Source of the DNA: SZUA-22 sp963751695
GTDB lineage: Bacteria > Bacteroidota > Ignavibacteria > Ignavibacteriales > Melioribacteraceae
Direction of reading: 5' to 3'
Assembly: GCA_963751695.1 (NCBI GenBank)
Contig: CAVVVP010000003.1
Location: 868,001 to 932,000 of the forward strand
DNA: 64,000 bases
Shown here: positions 44,305-53,938 of the stretch, one piece after another
Layout: each line of letters starts with the position of its first letter
Position numbering within the stretch: position 1 is the stretch's first letter
Notes under the pieces: model-generated
Seen by the model: only the letters and a program-made list of their open reading frames with translations
What the model was told of the DNA's origin: nothing
The model's database searches: none
Translations under genes and position numbers: made by a program

Positions 44305-46251
44305 ATGTATGCTAAAGCTGTAAAATATTTATTAATAATTATGTATAGCATTTCATTTTTCTCTTGTGAGTCGGAAGTTAAAAAAGATGAAATTAAACAA
44401 GTATGGTCAATAAAAATTGCTGATTCCTTTGTTGAAAGACATCCAGGAGCAGTCGTCTATGATTCTTTATTTACCAAAACAAATTGGAATTATGAACAAG
44501 GTTTAATTCTTGAGGCATTGCACCAAATGTATTTACATACTGGTAACGAGAAGTACTTTGAATTTATCAAAGGAAATATGGATCAATTTATTAATGATGA
44601 AGGTGAAATTAAAACTTACAAAAAATCAGATTATAATATTGATAAGATCAATCCTGGTAGATCTTTACTTTACTTATTCCAAGCAACAGGTCTTGAAAAA
44701 TACAGACTTGCAGCAGATAAATTGAGGGAGCAGTTAGAAGAACAACCACGTACCCCAAGTGGTGGATATTGGCATAAAAAACGATATCCTAATCAAATGT
44801 GGTTGGATGGTTTATATATGGGCGAACCATTCAATGCAGAGTATTCAAAATTATTCAATGACTACAAAGATTTTGATGATATTTCTAAACAATTTATCCT
44901 AGTTGAAAAAAACACTAGAGATTCTAAGACCGGTTTACTCTATCATGCATGGGATGAAAGTAAAGAACAAAAATGGTCAAATCCAGAAACAGGTACCTCA
45001 CCACATTTTTGGGGAAGAGCAATGGGGTGGTACGCAATGGCAATTGTTGATGTTCTTGACTTCTTTCCTTCTGATCATTCATCAAGACCAACGCTAATTC
45101 AGATACTCAACAACCTGGCAGAAGCTCTGTTAAAAGTACAGGATAAAGAATCTAAACTTTGGTATCAAATAGTCAATTTACCAGAACGAGAAGGAAATTA
45201 TCTAGAAAGCTCTGCATCTGCAATGTTTGCATATTCTTTTGCTAAAGGAAGCAATCTCGGTTATCTACCTGCTAGCTACCTAAATGAAGCAAAACTAATA
45301 TTTGAGGGGTTAATAAAGCATAAGGTATCAATCGACGAATCTGGCTATGTAGACTTAAGTGGGACGTGCCGTAGTGCAGGATTGGGTGGAGATCCTTACC
45401 GCGATGGAAGTTTCCAATATTACATCAGTGAACCACAGAGATTGAATGATATAAAGGGATATGGACCTTTTTTGCTTACTGCAATTGAACTTGAGAGGGC
45501 TAATACTAATACAGGCAAAGGAATAAATGTTGCCCTAGACTACTATTACAATAATGAAATCCGTAAAAATAAAGTAACAGGAAAAGAAGAACGCTATCAC
45601 TATACTTGGGAAGATACAACAAATTCTGGTTATTATGAGTTGGGTAAACTATTTGAGAAAAGCGGTGCTAAAATATCTAGTTCATTAAAAGAACCTACAA
45701 TTTCTTCTTTAAGTGAAGTAAATATTTTTATAATAGTTGATCCTGATACACCAAAAGAAACTGAGAATCCAAATTTTCTAATCGAACCCGAGATTAAAAC
45801 AATTACTAATTGGGTGAAAGAGGGTGGAGTTTTATTGCTATTTGCTAACGATAAAGGTAATTCAGAATTTGAACATTTAAATAATTTGGCTAAGAAATTT
45901 GGATTATATTTTAATGAGGTAAGTTTAAATCCAGTATTAAATAAAGATTATGAAATGGGAAGGTTTGTTGATCTTCCAATTCATCCAATATTTCGGGGTG
46001 TAAATAAAATTTATATGAAAGAGGTAAGTTCAATTAGCAATGAAAATCCTCAACAAACAGTACTCAAAAAAGACAACGAAAACATAATTGTTTTCAAAAA
46101 ATTTGGTGATGGGGCAGTTCTTGCTATTTCCGATCCTTGGCTTTATAATGAGTATATCGACAACAGACGTTTACCAAACTCATTTCAAAATTATACAGCA
46201 GCTGAAAACTTAATCAAATGGATATTATGGATTTCAACATTAACTCCTTGA
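44305..46251 (+). CDS. GH105 unsaturated galacturonyl hydrolase with C-terminal GATase-like domain
   Basis: 648 residues, lipoprotein-like signal (SISFFSCES). Residues about 30-390 are a GH105 (YteR/YesR) alpha6/alpha6 barrel: MWLDGLYMGEPF, GTSPHFWGRAMGWYAMA, SSASAMFAYSFAKG and GTCRSAGLGG. It removes the unsaturated uronic acid from lyase products, in line with PL10 and PL1 in the locus. Residues about 470-645 (VNIFIIVDPDTP.., GGVLLLFAND.., DGAVLAISDPW) form a DUF4350/GATase-1-like domain often appended in Bacteroidota; its role is unknown. RBS AGAGGT lies 7 bases upstream. Confidence 0.9.
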   Translation: MYAKAVKYLLIIMYSISFFSCESEVKKDEIKQVWSIKIADSFVERHPGAVVYDSLFTKTNWNYEQGLILEALHQMYLHTGNEKYFEFIKGNMDQFINDEGEIKTYKKSDYNIDKINPGRSLLYLFQATGLEKYRLAADKLREQLEEQPRTPSGGYWHKKRYPNQMWLDGLYMGEPFNAEYSKLFNDYKDFDDISKQFILVEKNTRDSKTGLLYHAWDESKEQKWSNPETGTSPHFWGRAMGWYAMAIVDVLDFFPSDHSSRPTLIQILNNLAEALLKVQDKESKLWYQIVNLPEREGNYLESSASAMFAYSFAKGSNLGYLPASYLNEAKLIFEGLIKHKVSIDESGYVDLSGTCRSAGLGGDPYRDGSFQYYISEPQRLNDIKGYGPFLLTAIELERANTNTGKGINVALDYYYNNEIRKNKVTGKEERYHYTWEDTTNSGYYELGKLFEKSGAKISSSLKEPTISSLSEVNIFIIVDPDTPKETENPNFLIEPEIKTITNWVKEGGVLLLFANDKGNSEFEHLNNLAKKFGLYFNEVSLNPVLNKDYEMGRFVDLPIHPIFRGVNKIYMKEVSSISNENPQQTVLKKDNENIIVFKKFGDGAVLAISDPWLYNEYIDNRRLPNSFQNYTAAENLIKWILWISTLTP

Positions 46252-46306
46252 ACTTAAAAGCTAATCCACATATAAACTTTGTTTGAGGCTTTTTAATAAT
46301 TCAAAT

Positions 46307-47035
46307 ATGAATACTCAACGTTATGTAACATTTATTGTCGCTTTTCTATTTTTTCAAGCAATTTTATATTCTCAGAGTTATAATTTATTAGTTGTAACGG
46401 GAGGAAAAAAAATTGATACTACAAGTTTTTATTCCATCTTCGATAACTTTTCTGAATGCAAATATGAAGTAGAGACAAAACCAGAAGTATTTTCGAAATT
46501 CTCAAGTGACGAAATAAAAAATTATGATGTAATTTTATTCTATGATGCTTATCAACCAATTAGTGAACTTGAGAAGAAGTCATTTCTAAAACTTACGGAA
46601 GAAGGGATAGGTTTGGTCTTTCTGCATCATGCCATGGTTTCCCATCAAGACTGGCAAGAGTATGAGAATTTATTAGGGGGTAGGTACTATCACAAATCTT
46701 TTATCTTGGACGGTAAAAAAGTAGGGGCCTCAACCTATAAACATGATGAAAAATATACAGTTCAAATAATTAATGACAAACATCCAGTTACAAAAGGCAT
46801 GAGAGATTTTCTAATTCATGATGAAATTTATATCAATTATAAAATCAATAATGAAGTTACTCCTTTACTCTCTAGTGATAATTGTGAAAGTGGAAAATAT
46901 ATTGGATGGACAAAAAATTACAATAACTCAAAAATTGTTGTAATACAATTAGGACATGATAAATATGCATACGAAAATATTTCCTTCCAAAAGTTAATTC
47001 TTAATTCAATTAAATGGACCTCGTTAAAAAGATAA
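46307..47035 (+). CDS. ThuA-like domain protein, secreted
   Basis: 242 residues from ATG at 46307, which begins a signal peptide (about residues 5-23); 46283 is an upstream alternative. ThuA features: YNLLVVTGGKK, NYDVILFYDAY, GIGLVFLHHAMVSHQDWQEYENLLGGRYY and VIQLGHDKYAYEN. ThuA-like proteins have a glutamine-amidotransferase-like fold and frequently accompany polysaccharide-degrading enzymes; the reaction is unknown. It lies between GH105 and PL1 in the same direction. Confidence 0.85.
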   Translation: MNTQRYVTFIVAFLFFQAILYSQSYNLLVVTGGKKIDTTSFYSIFDNFSECKYEVETKPEVFSKFSSDEIKNYDVILFYDAYQPISELEKKSFLKLTEEGIGLVFLHHAMVSHQDWQEYENLLGGRYYHKSFILDGKKVGASTYKHDEKYTVQIINDKHPVTKGMRDFLIHDEIYINYKINNEVTPLLSSDNCESGKYIGWTKNYNNSKIVVIQLGHDKYAYENISFQKLILNSIKWTSLKR

Positions 47036-47040
47036 CTCTT

Positions 47041-49977
47041 ATGATTAAAAATGTTCAAAATATTGAAAAGATTAGTAACACAAACAGAACAGGATTTAAT
47101 CTTTCTCTCTTTTTAAGCTTAATATATTTATCATTTGTTTTTCCCATGAATGAAAATAAAATGCAGCAATTAGCCTTTCCAACTGCCGAAGGTCATGGAA
47201 AATATACTTTAGGGGGAAGAGGTGGAGAAGTTTACGAAGTAACAAATCTTAAAGATTCAGGACCGGGTAGTTTGAGGGAAGCTATAAATGCTTCAGGGCC
47301 AAGAACAGTTGTTTTTAAAGTTTCAGGAAATATTGTATTAGAATCTCCTTTAACAATTAGGAATCCATATATCACGATTGCTGGACAAACTGCACCAGGT
47401 GATGGAATCTGCTTAGCAAAAAATCAGTTGGATGTTCGAACCGATGAGGTAATAATTAGGTATTTAAGAGTTAGGCTTGGGGATGAAGATAAAACACAGC
47501 AAGATGATGCAGTTGAAGGACAAGATTGTAAAAATGTAATTTTGGATCATGTTTCAGCGAGTTGGTCTATTGATGAGACTCTAAGTTTTTATTCCAACGT
47601 TGAAAATCTGACTATTCAATGGTGTATTATTAGTGAAAGCTTAAGGTTCGCGCACCATGAAAAAGGAGCTCATGGATACGGAGGAATTTGGGGCGGGAAA
47701 AATGCTAGCTATCATCATAACCTTCTCGCACACCATTCAAGTCGACTTCCAAGATGGGATAGAGGAATAGAGTATGCAGATTTCAGAAACAATGTAATTT
47801 ACAATTGGATGTTCAATAGTACTTATGGTGGAGAAGCAAACGCAGATCGGCCTTCTGAAATCAATATGGTTGGTAATTATTACAAACCTGGGCCCGCAAC
47901 TGAGGACGGACCAGTTGTCTATAGAATATTAGAACCTTACTCAAATGAATTTGGTTATGGATTTTGGTATATCAACAGCAATTATGTAGTAGGTTCACCA
48001 GAGGCTACAAATGATAACTGGTCCTACGGGGTGCAGGGTATAAACAGTACACTCAAGGATTCGATAAGAGTAGACAAACCTTTCCCATATGTTGCCATAA
48101 ATCAACAGTCAGCTGAAGAAGCTTATCAATTAGTCTTAGCAAATGCAGGGGCAATATATCCCAGACGTGATTCAATTGACAGAAGAATTATTAATGAAAC
48201 TGCTGGTGGCTATGCAATATATGGAGGAGAAACTGGTGCAAATACGGGAATAATAGATTCACCTAATGATGTTGGCGGTTATCCTATTCTATTAACAGGC
48301 CCCGTTCCCCTTGATTCAGACCACGATGGTATGTCTAATGATTGGGAAATTGCAAATGGATTAAATCCTTATGATTATGAAGATAGGAATGGTGATTTTA
48401 ACGGTGATGGATATACAAATTTAGAAAAATATATAAATGGACTTACTGAATATCCAGATTTTATTGTAGCTCCTTCAAATCTTGCGACTGAGTTAATTAA
48501 TTACAACACAGTGCATTTGGAATGGAATGATAACTCATTTAAAGAATCTAATTTTATCATTGAGAGAGCTGGGATTGATAGCATTTTTCTACCAATCGGT
48601 CAAGTGGATGAAAATGTAGTAACATATATTGATTCTGCATTATCGAGTAATACAGAATATCTTTACAGAGCTAAAGCAGTCAACGATTCTATTGAATCGG
48701 ATTACTCTAATATTTCTAGAATTTCCACCTTAGATGAAAATTCCAAACCACTTCCTTCATCCAATCCTTTTCCTGAAAATGGAAACAGAGATGTAGTTTT
48801 AAATCCAATTCTGACTTGGACTGCAGGTGCAGGAGGGGAGTCACATGATTTATACTTTGGGGAAACTAATCCGCCTCCATTTATACATAATCAGGATAGT
48901 ATAGTATTTATACCAAGTCAACTCAAAGTCAATACATCATACTTTTGGAGAGTTGATGAGGTAAATAGTAATGGAGCAACAGAAGGGGAACTCTGGCAGT
49001 TCAGAACTGAAGTGGTATTGGATGACGAGTTGGTTGCACATTGGAGTTTTGATGATAATACAGGAATAACAGCAATTGATTCTTCAGAATTTAAAAATGA
49101 CGGATCACTTATAAATATGGAAGAAACATTTTGGGTTGAAGGAATTTCAAATTCTGCACTTCAGTTCGAAATTCAAAATGGACATGTTTTAGTACCACAT
49201 GATGGTGTAATTGATTTTAATTCTGGAAGTTTTTCAATTTCACTCTGGATGAAAGTAAATGCACTCAGTGGAAATTCAATGTATTTGTATTGTAAAGGTG
49301 GATTTGAAATAAATCCTTCTCTTGGTACGAATGGAATATGGTATGGAATGGAAATTAAAAATAATGAACTTCGCTTCGCAATCGATGACAATATTATTAA
49401 AACTTCGGTAACACAAGACAATATAGAAAGTGAATTAGGGAATAATTGGAATCATCTTGTTGGATTAAGAGATACTGCAAGTGGTGAACTAAGGTTATAC
49501 ATTAATTCAAAACCGGTGATTAATTCATTTGATCAAACAGGAAGTATTTCTCAAGATGATGATCTTTATATTGGTAATACAATAAATCTTCAAGAGCCAT
49601 TTGAAGGACTGATCGATGAAATTAAAATGTATAACTATGCCCTTAGTCAACAAGAAGTTGATAAACTCTATAATGAATTTAATCTCACAGCGTATCAGAA
49701 TGAAATACCAGATGGTTATAATCTTAAATTATTCAATTATCCTAATCCATTTAATCCTACTACAACAATTGAGTATTCAATTCCTGAAAAATCTAAAATC
49801 AAATTAGAAATTTACAACATGCTTGGTCAGAAGGTTGCAACCCTATTTGACGGCAATCAAGCAGCGGGAAATTATAAACTAAGTTTTAATGCTGAAAATT
49901 TAAGTTCTGGAGTTTATATTTCTTTGCTGAGGTATAATGGTAATATTATATCCAACAAAATTATTTTAATGAAATAA
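47041..49977 (+). CDS. Multidomain PL1-type pectate lyase with Fn3, LamG-like and T9SS domains
   Basis: About 978 residues from ATG at 47041 (ATG 47014 overlaps the previous gene). A hydrophobic N-terminal signal is followed by a pectate lyase-like beta-helix (about 45-400: GGRGGEVYEVTNLKDSGPGSLREAI, ILDHVSASWSIDE, HHNLLAHHSSRLPR), a calcium/dockerin-like DSDHDGMSNDWE..FNGDGYTNLEKY loop, two Fn3-like domains, a concanavalin/LamG-type domain (VAHWSFDDNTG.., LIDEIKMYNYAL) and a T9SS sorting domain (NYPNPFNPTTTI). It would act on the cell surface or outside on pectate. Confidence 0.9.
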   Translation: MIKNVQNIEKISNTNRTGFNLSLFLSLIYLSFVFPMNENKMQQLAFPTAEGHGKYTLGGRGGEVYEVTNLKDSGPGSLREAINASGPRTVVFKVSGNIVLESPLTIRNPYITIAGQTAPGDGICLAKNQLDVRTDEVIIRYLRVRLGDEDKTQQDDAVEGQDCKNVILDHVSASWSIDETLSFYSNVENLTIQWCIISESLRFAHHEKGAHGYGGIWGGKNASYHHNLLAHHSSRLPRWDRGIEYADFRNNVIYNWMFNSTYGGEANADRPSEINMVGNYYKPGPATEDGPVVYRILEPYSNEFGYGFWYINSNYVVGSPEATNDNWSYGVQGINSTLKDSIRVDKPFPYVAINQQSAEEAYQLVLANAGAIYPRRDSIDRRIINETAGGYAIYGGETGANTGIIDSPNDVGGYPILLTGPVPLDSDHDGMSNDWEIANGLNPYDYEDRNGDFNGDGYTNLEKYINGLTEYPDFIVAPSNLATELINYNTVHLEWNDNSFKESNFIIERAGIDSIFLPIGQVDENVVTYIDSALSSNTEYLYRAKAVNDSIESDYSNISRISTLDENSKPLPSSNPFPENGNRDVVLNPILTWTAGAGGESHDLYFGETNPPPFIHNQDSIVFIPSQLKVNTSYFWRVDEVNSNGATEGELWQFRTEVVLDDELVAHWSFDDNTGITAIDSSEFKNDGSLINMEETFWVEGISNSALQFEIQNGHVLVPHDGVIDFNSGSFSISLWMKVNALSGNSMYLYCKGGFEINPSLGTNGIWYGMEIKNNELRFAIDDNIIKTSVTQDNIESELGNNWNHLVGLRDTASGELRLYINSKPVINSFDQTGSISQDDDLYIGNTINLQEPFEGLIDEIKMYNYALSQQEVDKLYNEFNLTAYQNEIPDGYNLKLFNYPNPFNPTTTIEYSIPEKSKIKLEIYNMLGQKVATLFDGNQAAGNYKLSFNAENLSSGVYISLLRYNGNIISNKIILMK

Positions 49978-50100
49978 ACAACTATTAGTAACTTAATATT
50001 TTTTGATTCTAAACTTAATTGGAAAACCTTTCTTTAAGACTATTGCAAGCAACAGAAATTATAGTTTGACCTTTTGATAGAAATAAATTAAGCATAAATC

Positions 50101-50284
50101 TTGATTAAGATTATTTACATTTTAGCACAGCTTATAATTTGTCTGCACTATTGTGTAGCCCAAACGATAATTGATGGAATTCCAAGAGATACTTCTTATA
50201 CTACCCATTCTGCTTTAATAAAAGTACAGAAAAACAATCCAATGGCAACTATTGTTAGAAGCACCAATTCAAGTAATGTAATTG
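50101..50284 (+). pseudogene. Truncated N-terminus of a secreted esterase-like gene
   Basis: TTG at 50101 opens a signal peptide (IIYILAQLIICLHYCVAQ) followed by IPRDTSYTTHSALIKVQ and MATIVRS, a beginning I associate with secreted alpha/beta-hydrolase esterases of Bacteroidota polysaccharide loci. The likeness is lost around 50280, where the minus-strand primase fragment starts, and the frame ends at 50328. It is probably the last gene of the pectin operon cut by insertion or deletion. The esterase assignment is tentative. Confidence 0.5.
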
Positions 50285-50559
50285 AGAAGTTGAATATTGT
50301 TATTTATTCCTTTAACTTTTTCAACTAATGATATGACATCTCCGCCTATCGCACAGTTAAAACAGTGAAACAGTTGTTGGTTTGTATCTATATGAAAGGA
50401 TGTCCCGCTTTGTGAGGCATGTCCAGTCGGACATGTTCCTTGGTAGGTATTACTTCCTTGATGTGTTAGTTTACTGCCTAGTTTTGTTGCAACATCTATT
50501 ATATTAAGGCGATGTTTAATCTCTTGATACTTGTTCCCTATGTTTGTTATTGAATTCAT
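50269..50559 (-). pseudogene. Truncated CHC2 zinc-finger primase (mobile-element remnant)
   Basis: 96 residues, complete only for the DnaG-type zinc-binding domain: CPTGHASQSGTSFHIDTNQQLFHCFNCAIGGDVISLVEKV (C-x2-H-x..C-x2-C). Primases continue for several hundred residues with a TOPRIM domain; here the gene ends right after the zinc finger at the junction with the broken esterase gene. Such primases belong to phages and integrative elements. It overlaps the upstream DUF5659-like gene by 44 bases. Confidence 0.7.
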
Positions 50560-50830
50560 TTGTTGTGTTCCTTGAATAAGATGGTGTATTTGCTTCCTTC
50601 AAAGCATGTATCATAGACTTGATAGATCTAAGTGCTGAACCATATGTCAGTGGGTCTACCGAAGCCTTCATTGCGTAAAACTTGTCTATCGCTTGTTGGA
50701 GTTTGCTGTTGTCTGTGAAATCAAACTCTGTTGTGTTTCTATTTACCAATCTTGCTTCTCTTATCTGATTGCCTAAAACAAAAAGATAGCTAGCTAAATA
50801 GAAATCTTGTGTTGAATATGCTGTTTGCAT
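50516..50830 (-). CDS. DUF5659-like mobile-element protein
   Basis: 104 residues: TQDFYLASYLFVLGNQIREA, an FDFTDNSKLQQAIDKFYAMKA segment and a C-terminal helix. This resembles DUF5659, a small domain frequent next to primases in phages and integrative elements. The start has GGAGAAC close upstream on the minus strand. With the primase fragment it forms the visible remnant of an element inserted between the pectin locus and tRNA-Lys. Confidence 0.6.
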   Translation of the reverse strand: MQTAYSTQDFYLASYLFVLGNQIREARLVNRNTTEFDFTDNSKLQQAIDKFYAMKASVDPLTYGSALRSIKSMIHALKEANTPSYSRNTTNEFNNKHREQVSRD

Positions 50831-51060
50831 AAACTTGTTCTCCTTATATAAGGTTTATATGAAATTTTGGTTATTTAGGATTTATGGAGGAAATCAGAAA
50901 AGAAGGGTAAAACTCATTTAATTATGTTTTGACGCTGCTGCTCTGACGAATATTATTTTACTCTATAAAATATTATACGATTTTGAAAACTTAGAGGCAA
51001 GTTTATTTAATATTTTTATAAATAAATTACTCCCTTTTTACTCCCCGGAAATATCTCTTT

Positions 51061-51101
51061 AAAAAAAAGGAACCCTCATAACTTATTTAGTTACAAGGGT
51101 T
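51061..51101 (-). terminator. Terminator of the tRNA-Lys transcript
   Basis: On the minus strand AACCCTTGTAACT and AGTTATGAGGGTT pair around AAATA, followed by CC and eight T (51061-51068). It lies 8 bases after the tRNA 3' end. Confidence 0.88.
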
Positions 51102-51108
51102 TAGGTAG

Positions 51109-51180
51109 TGAGTGCACCTGGGCTCGAACCAGGGACCCTCTGCTTAAAAGGCAGATGCTCTACCACTGAGCTATGCACCC
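51109..51180 (-). tRNA. tRNA-Lys (anticodon UUU)
   Basis: On the minus strand the 72-base gene begins GGGTGCATAGCTCAGTGGTAG. The acceptor stem GGGTGCA pairs with TGCACTC, the anticodon stem TCTGC/GCAGA encloses CTTTTAA (anticodon TTT), and the T arm has GGTTCGAGCC. CCA is not encoded. A strong terminator follows. The 3' side faces the mobile-element remnant at 50269-50830, and tRNA 3' ends are frequent integration sites; no second att copy is visible. Confidence 0.95.
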
Positions 51181-51262
51181 AACAACTTTTTGCAAAGTTC
51201 AAACAAAACGGATTCCAAATTTAGTATTAATATTTGATATCTTCAATACTTTAAGAAATATA

Positions 51263-52210
51263 TCATATAATCGTAACTATCCACCATCTGAAAAGCGCAA
51301 TTATTATTAAAAAAGCGGCCTCCACTTTTCCAATCTGCCAACGCGAACGCATCATTACTAATAGTAGTAAGAGGTAGACACTTAATATTATAATACTGTA
51401 ATAGTCACTTTGACTGAGAGTAAGCGGACGGATAATAGCGGCGACTCCAAGAACACCTAAAAGGTTAAAGAGATCGCTCCCAATTAAGTTACCTATTGAA
51501 ATTCCATGTTTTCCTTTAGTAACAGCAACTATAGAAGTTGCAAACTCAGGTATGGATGTTCCTGCTGCGACGATGGTGATACCTATAAACCATTCAGAAA
51601 TTCCAAAATTTCGTGCTATTTCAGATGCAGACTCAACCAAAAAATGAGCACCTCCTACAATCAGTCCAATTCCAATAACGAGCCTCGGTACATCTTGCCA
51701 GACAAATTCTCCCTCTGGAATTTCTTCTTCAATAGGTGATTTAGAGCGAAGAAGGAAAAGCATATAAATTGAAAGTGTAGAGACTAAAAGTATTCCTTCG
51801 AACAGAGATAGTTCAAGATCATAAAAAAACCACACAAGAAGTAAACCGGCAATAAAAAGCAAAGACCCATCTCGGTAAACTAAATTTTTATCAGTCTTAA
51901 CTGTGCTTAGTAGACCGACTAAACCTAGAATAATTCCAAGATTAAAAATGTTCGAGCCCACTACGTTTCCAACTGAAATAGTGAGTTTGCCAGCTAAAGC
52001 AGCAGATATAGAGACTGCGAATTCCGGTGCGGATGTTCCAACCGCTACTACGGTTAATCCGATTATTAGCTGGGAAAAACCAAATTTCTTAGCAATGCGA
52101 GAGGCAGATTCTACTACCCAAACCGCACCTCCCCAAAGAGCAAAGACCGTTACAAGAATAATTAGTAGATTTATTAAGATAGAGTTAAATCCTTCAGAGT
52201 TATTATTAAT
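51263..52210 (-). CDS. Calcium/sodium antiporter (CaCA family), start codon unclear
   Basis: The frame is open from 52210 to 51263 (up to 315 residues). Two alpha-repeats are visible: IIGLTVVAVGTSAPEFAVS..NVVGSNIFN and ITIVAAGTSIPEFATSIVA..NLIGSDLFN, the cation-binding signatures of CaCA exchangers (YrbG type), with about ten membrane helices. A GTG at 51961 would start after the first repeat and is not credible. No ATG, GTG or TTG precedes the first helix; AUC at 52180, nine bases after GAAGGA, or AUA at 52174 are the nearest options. Either a rare start or a sequence error. Confidence 0.85.
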   Translation of the reverse strand: MNNNSEGFNSILINLLIILVTVFALWGGAVWVVESASRIAKKFGFSQLIIGLTVVAVGTSAPEFAVSISAALAGKLTISVGNVVGSNIFNLGIILGLVGLLSTVKTDKNLVYRDGSLLFIAGLLLVWFFYDLELSLFEGILLVSTLSIYMLFLLRSKSPIEEEIPEGEFVWQDVPRLVIGIGLIVGGAHFLVESASEIARNFGISEWFIGITIVAAGTSIPEFATSIVAVTKGKHGISIGNLIGSDLFNLLGVLGVAAIIRPLTLSQSDYYSIIILSVYLLLLLVMMRSRWQIGKVEAAFLIIIALFRWWIVTII

Positions 52211-52265
52211 TCAAAAAACAAGTAAGTGAAATATAGTAATTTATTCAAGTGGGATGATATAAAGA

Positions 52266-52290
52266 TGCCCAACCAGATTATGGTCGGGCA
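52266..52290 (-). terminator. Probable terminator after the small 52320 gene
   Basis: On the minus strand TGCCCGACCA and TGGTTGGGCA form a 10-bp stem (one G-T pair) with a 5-base loop, followed by TCTTTAT. It sits 30 bases past the stop at 52320. Confidence 0.65.
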
Positions 52291-52319
52291 TTAAATAAAG
52301 AATTTATATCAGAATAAAT

Positions 52320-52538
52320 CTATTTATCTGGATTATAAGAGAGTTCGATCTTAACGTGAAAGTCTGCACTGCTGAACATTGTATATTTCACATCTCCAAT
52401 TGTACATTTGTAATCTTCACCCACAAGCTTAGTAACGGTCTTTGCAATTCCGTTTTCGAGGTCTTCGATACTTATAGATTTCAATTTATTTTTTAGCAGT
52501 CGATCAACATCAATTGCATTTTCTTTCTGGTCTGCCAT
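52320..52538 (-). CDS. Small cytoplasmic protein of unknown function
   Basis: 72 residues with a clear ATG, GGAGA ribosome site 7-8 bases upstream and a terminator downstream. The N-terminal half is a charged helix (VDRLLKNKLKSISIEDLENGI), then a YKCTIGDVKYT..FHVKIELSY strand-rich end. There is no signal peptide. It lies 52 bases after the phosphomannomutase gene on the same strand. No family recognised. Confidence 0.65.
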   Translation of the reverse strand: MADQKENAIDVDRLLKNKLKSISIEDLENGIAKTVTKLVGEDYKCTIGDVKYTMFSSADFHVKIELSYNPDK

Positions 52539-52590
52539 ATTCTCTCCAAAATTTTGTACGTCTTTAGACGAAAGATAGTTCTTTTAGTTC

Positions 52591-53938
52591 TTAATTTCTA
52601 ATCAGAGCTAAAAGTTCCTCAGTTTTCTGTTTCATTAATTGTATATCTCCTTTTGATTCAACATTTAATCGAAGAAGCGGTTCGGTATTGCTCATTCTTA
52701 CATTAAATCTCCAGGTATCATATTCAACACTGACTCCATCAAGCTCATCAAGTGTTCCATCAGAATATTTTTCTCTCAATTCGTCTATTTTTGCTTTGGG
52801 ATTTTCCAATGTAGTATTAATTTCACCTGAGCATGGATAATTCTTGATCATTTCTCCAACTAATTCAGATAGATTTTTATTCTCGTCAGACATCAATTGC
52901 ATCACTAGCAGGAATGGTATCATTCCGCTATCGGAGTAAGCATTGTCCCTAAAATAGTGATGTGCAGACATCTCCCCGCCATAAACAGAATTTACTTCCC
53001 GCATTTTTTGTTTGATGAAAGCATGCCCGCTTTGGGAAACTACGGGAATACCTCCTGCTTTTTCAACTACATCTATTGTATTCCAGATCAGTCGAGGATC
53101 GTGAACGATCTTTTCACCTGGATAGCTTTTCAAGATCGATTTTGCAAGAAGTCCTACAATGTAATATCCTTCAATAAAATTACCTTGTTCATCGAAGAAG
53201 AAGCATCTGTCATAATCTCCATCCCAAGCGACACCTAAATCTGCCCCATTTTCTTTCATGGCATCTATTGTTGATTGACGGTTTTCTGGCAGCAGGGGAT
53301 TTGGCACACCATTAGGGAATGATGAATCTGGATTATGAAAAACCTTGATCATTTTAATTGGAAGTTTATCTTCAATTGCATCCAAAGCTGGGCCTATGCA
53401 CCCATTTCCCGCATTAACAACCACTTTGTATTGTTTCATAGTTTTAGAATTGTAAAATTTGTCTAAGCTGTCGATAAACTCCTTCATTATGTCAGCTGGT
53501 TTCAAATCACCTTTTGGTTCTGCGATTTCACCCAAATCGTCAGCTAATATCATTTTTTCAATGTCCTTCAATCCAGAATCATATCCCATTGGCACAGATC
53601 CTTTCTTAACGAATTTAAGACCATTATATTCGGGAGGATTATGACTTGCAGTAATCATAACTCCACCATCTGCATCGAAAAATGGAGTGGAGAAATAGAT
53701 CATTTCTGTACCGCACATTCCAAGATCAATCACATCACAACCTGCATCATTTAAGCCGCTTGTCAATGCTTCTGAAAGCTCTGGTGAAGATACCCTAACA
53801 TCTCTTCCAATAACAACTTTTTTAGCATCGTATAGCTTTACAAATGCTCTTCCAACCTTATAGGCGATATCTGTATTTAATTCTGATGGAACTTTTCCTC
53901 TGATATCGTAAGCTTTAAAATCCTGGAATTCTGTCCAT
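52591..53938 (-). pseudogene. manB: Phosphomannomutase/phosphoglucomutase, frameshifted at its start
   Basis: The main frame (447 codons to 53934) encodes an alpha-D-phosphohexomutase: FKAYDIRGKVP near the N-terminus, VVIGRDVR, the phosphoserine loop GGVMITASHNPPEYNGLK, metal loop GVAWDGDYDRC, sugar loop GGEMSAHHYF and phosphate loop VRMSNTEPLLRL. It interconverts mannose- or glucose-6-phosphate and the 1-phosphate for nucleotide sugars. No start codon exists in frame before this N-terminus; the ATG at 53938 is out of frame by one extra G, and its removal gives MTEFQDFKAYDIRGK. A TTG at 53766 would give an N-terminally truncated 391-residue protein. Confidence 0.85.
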
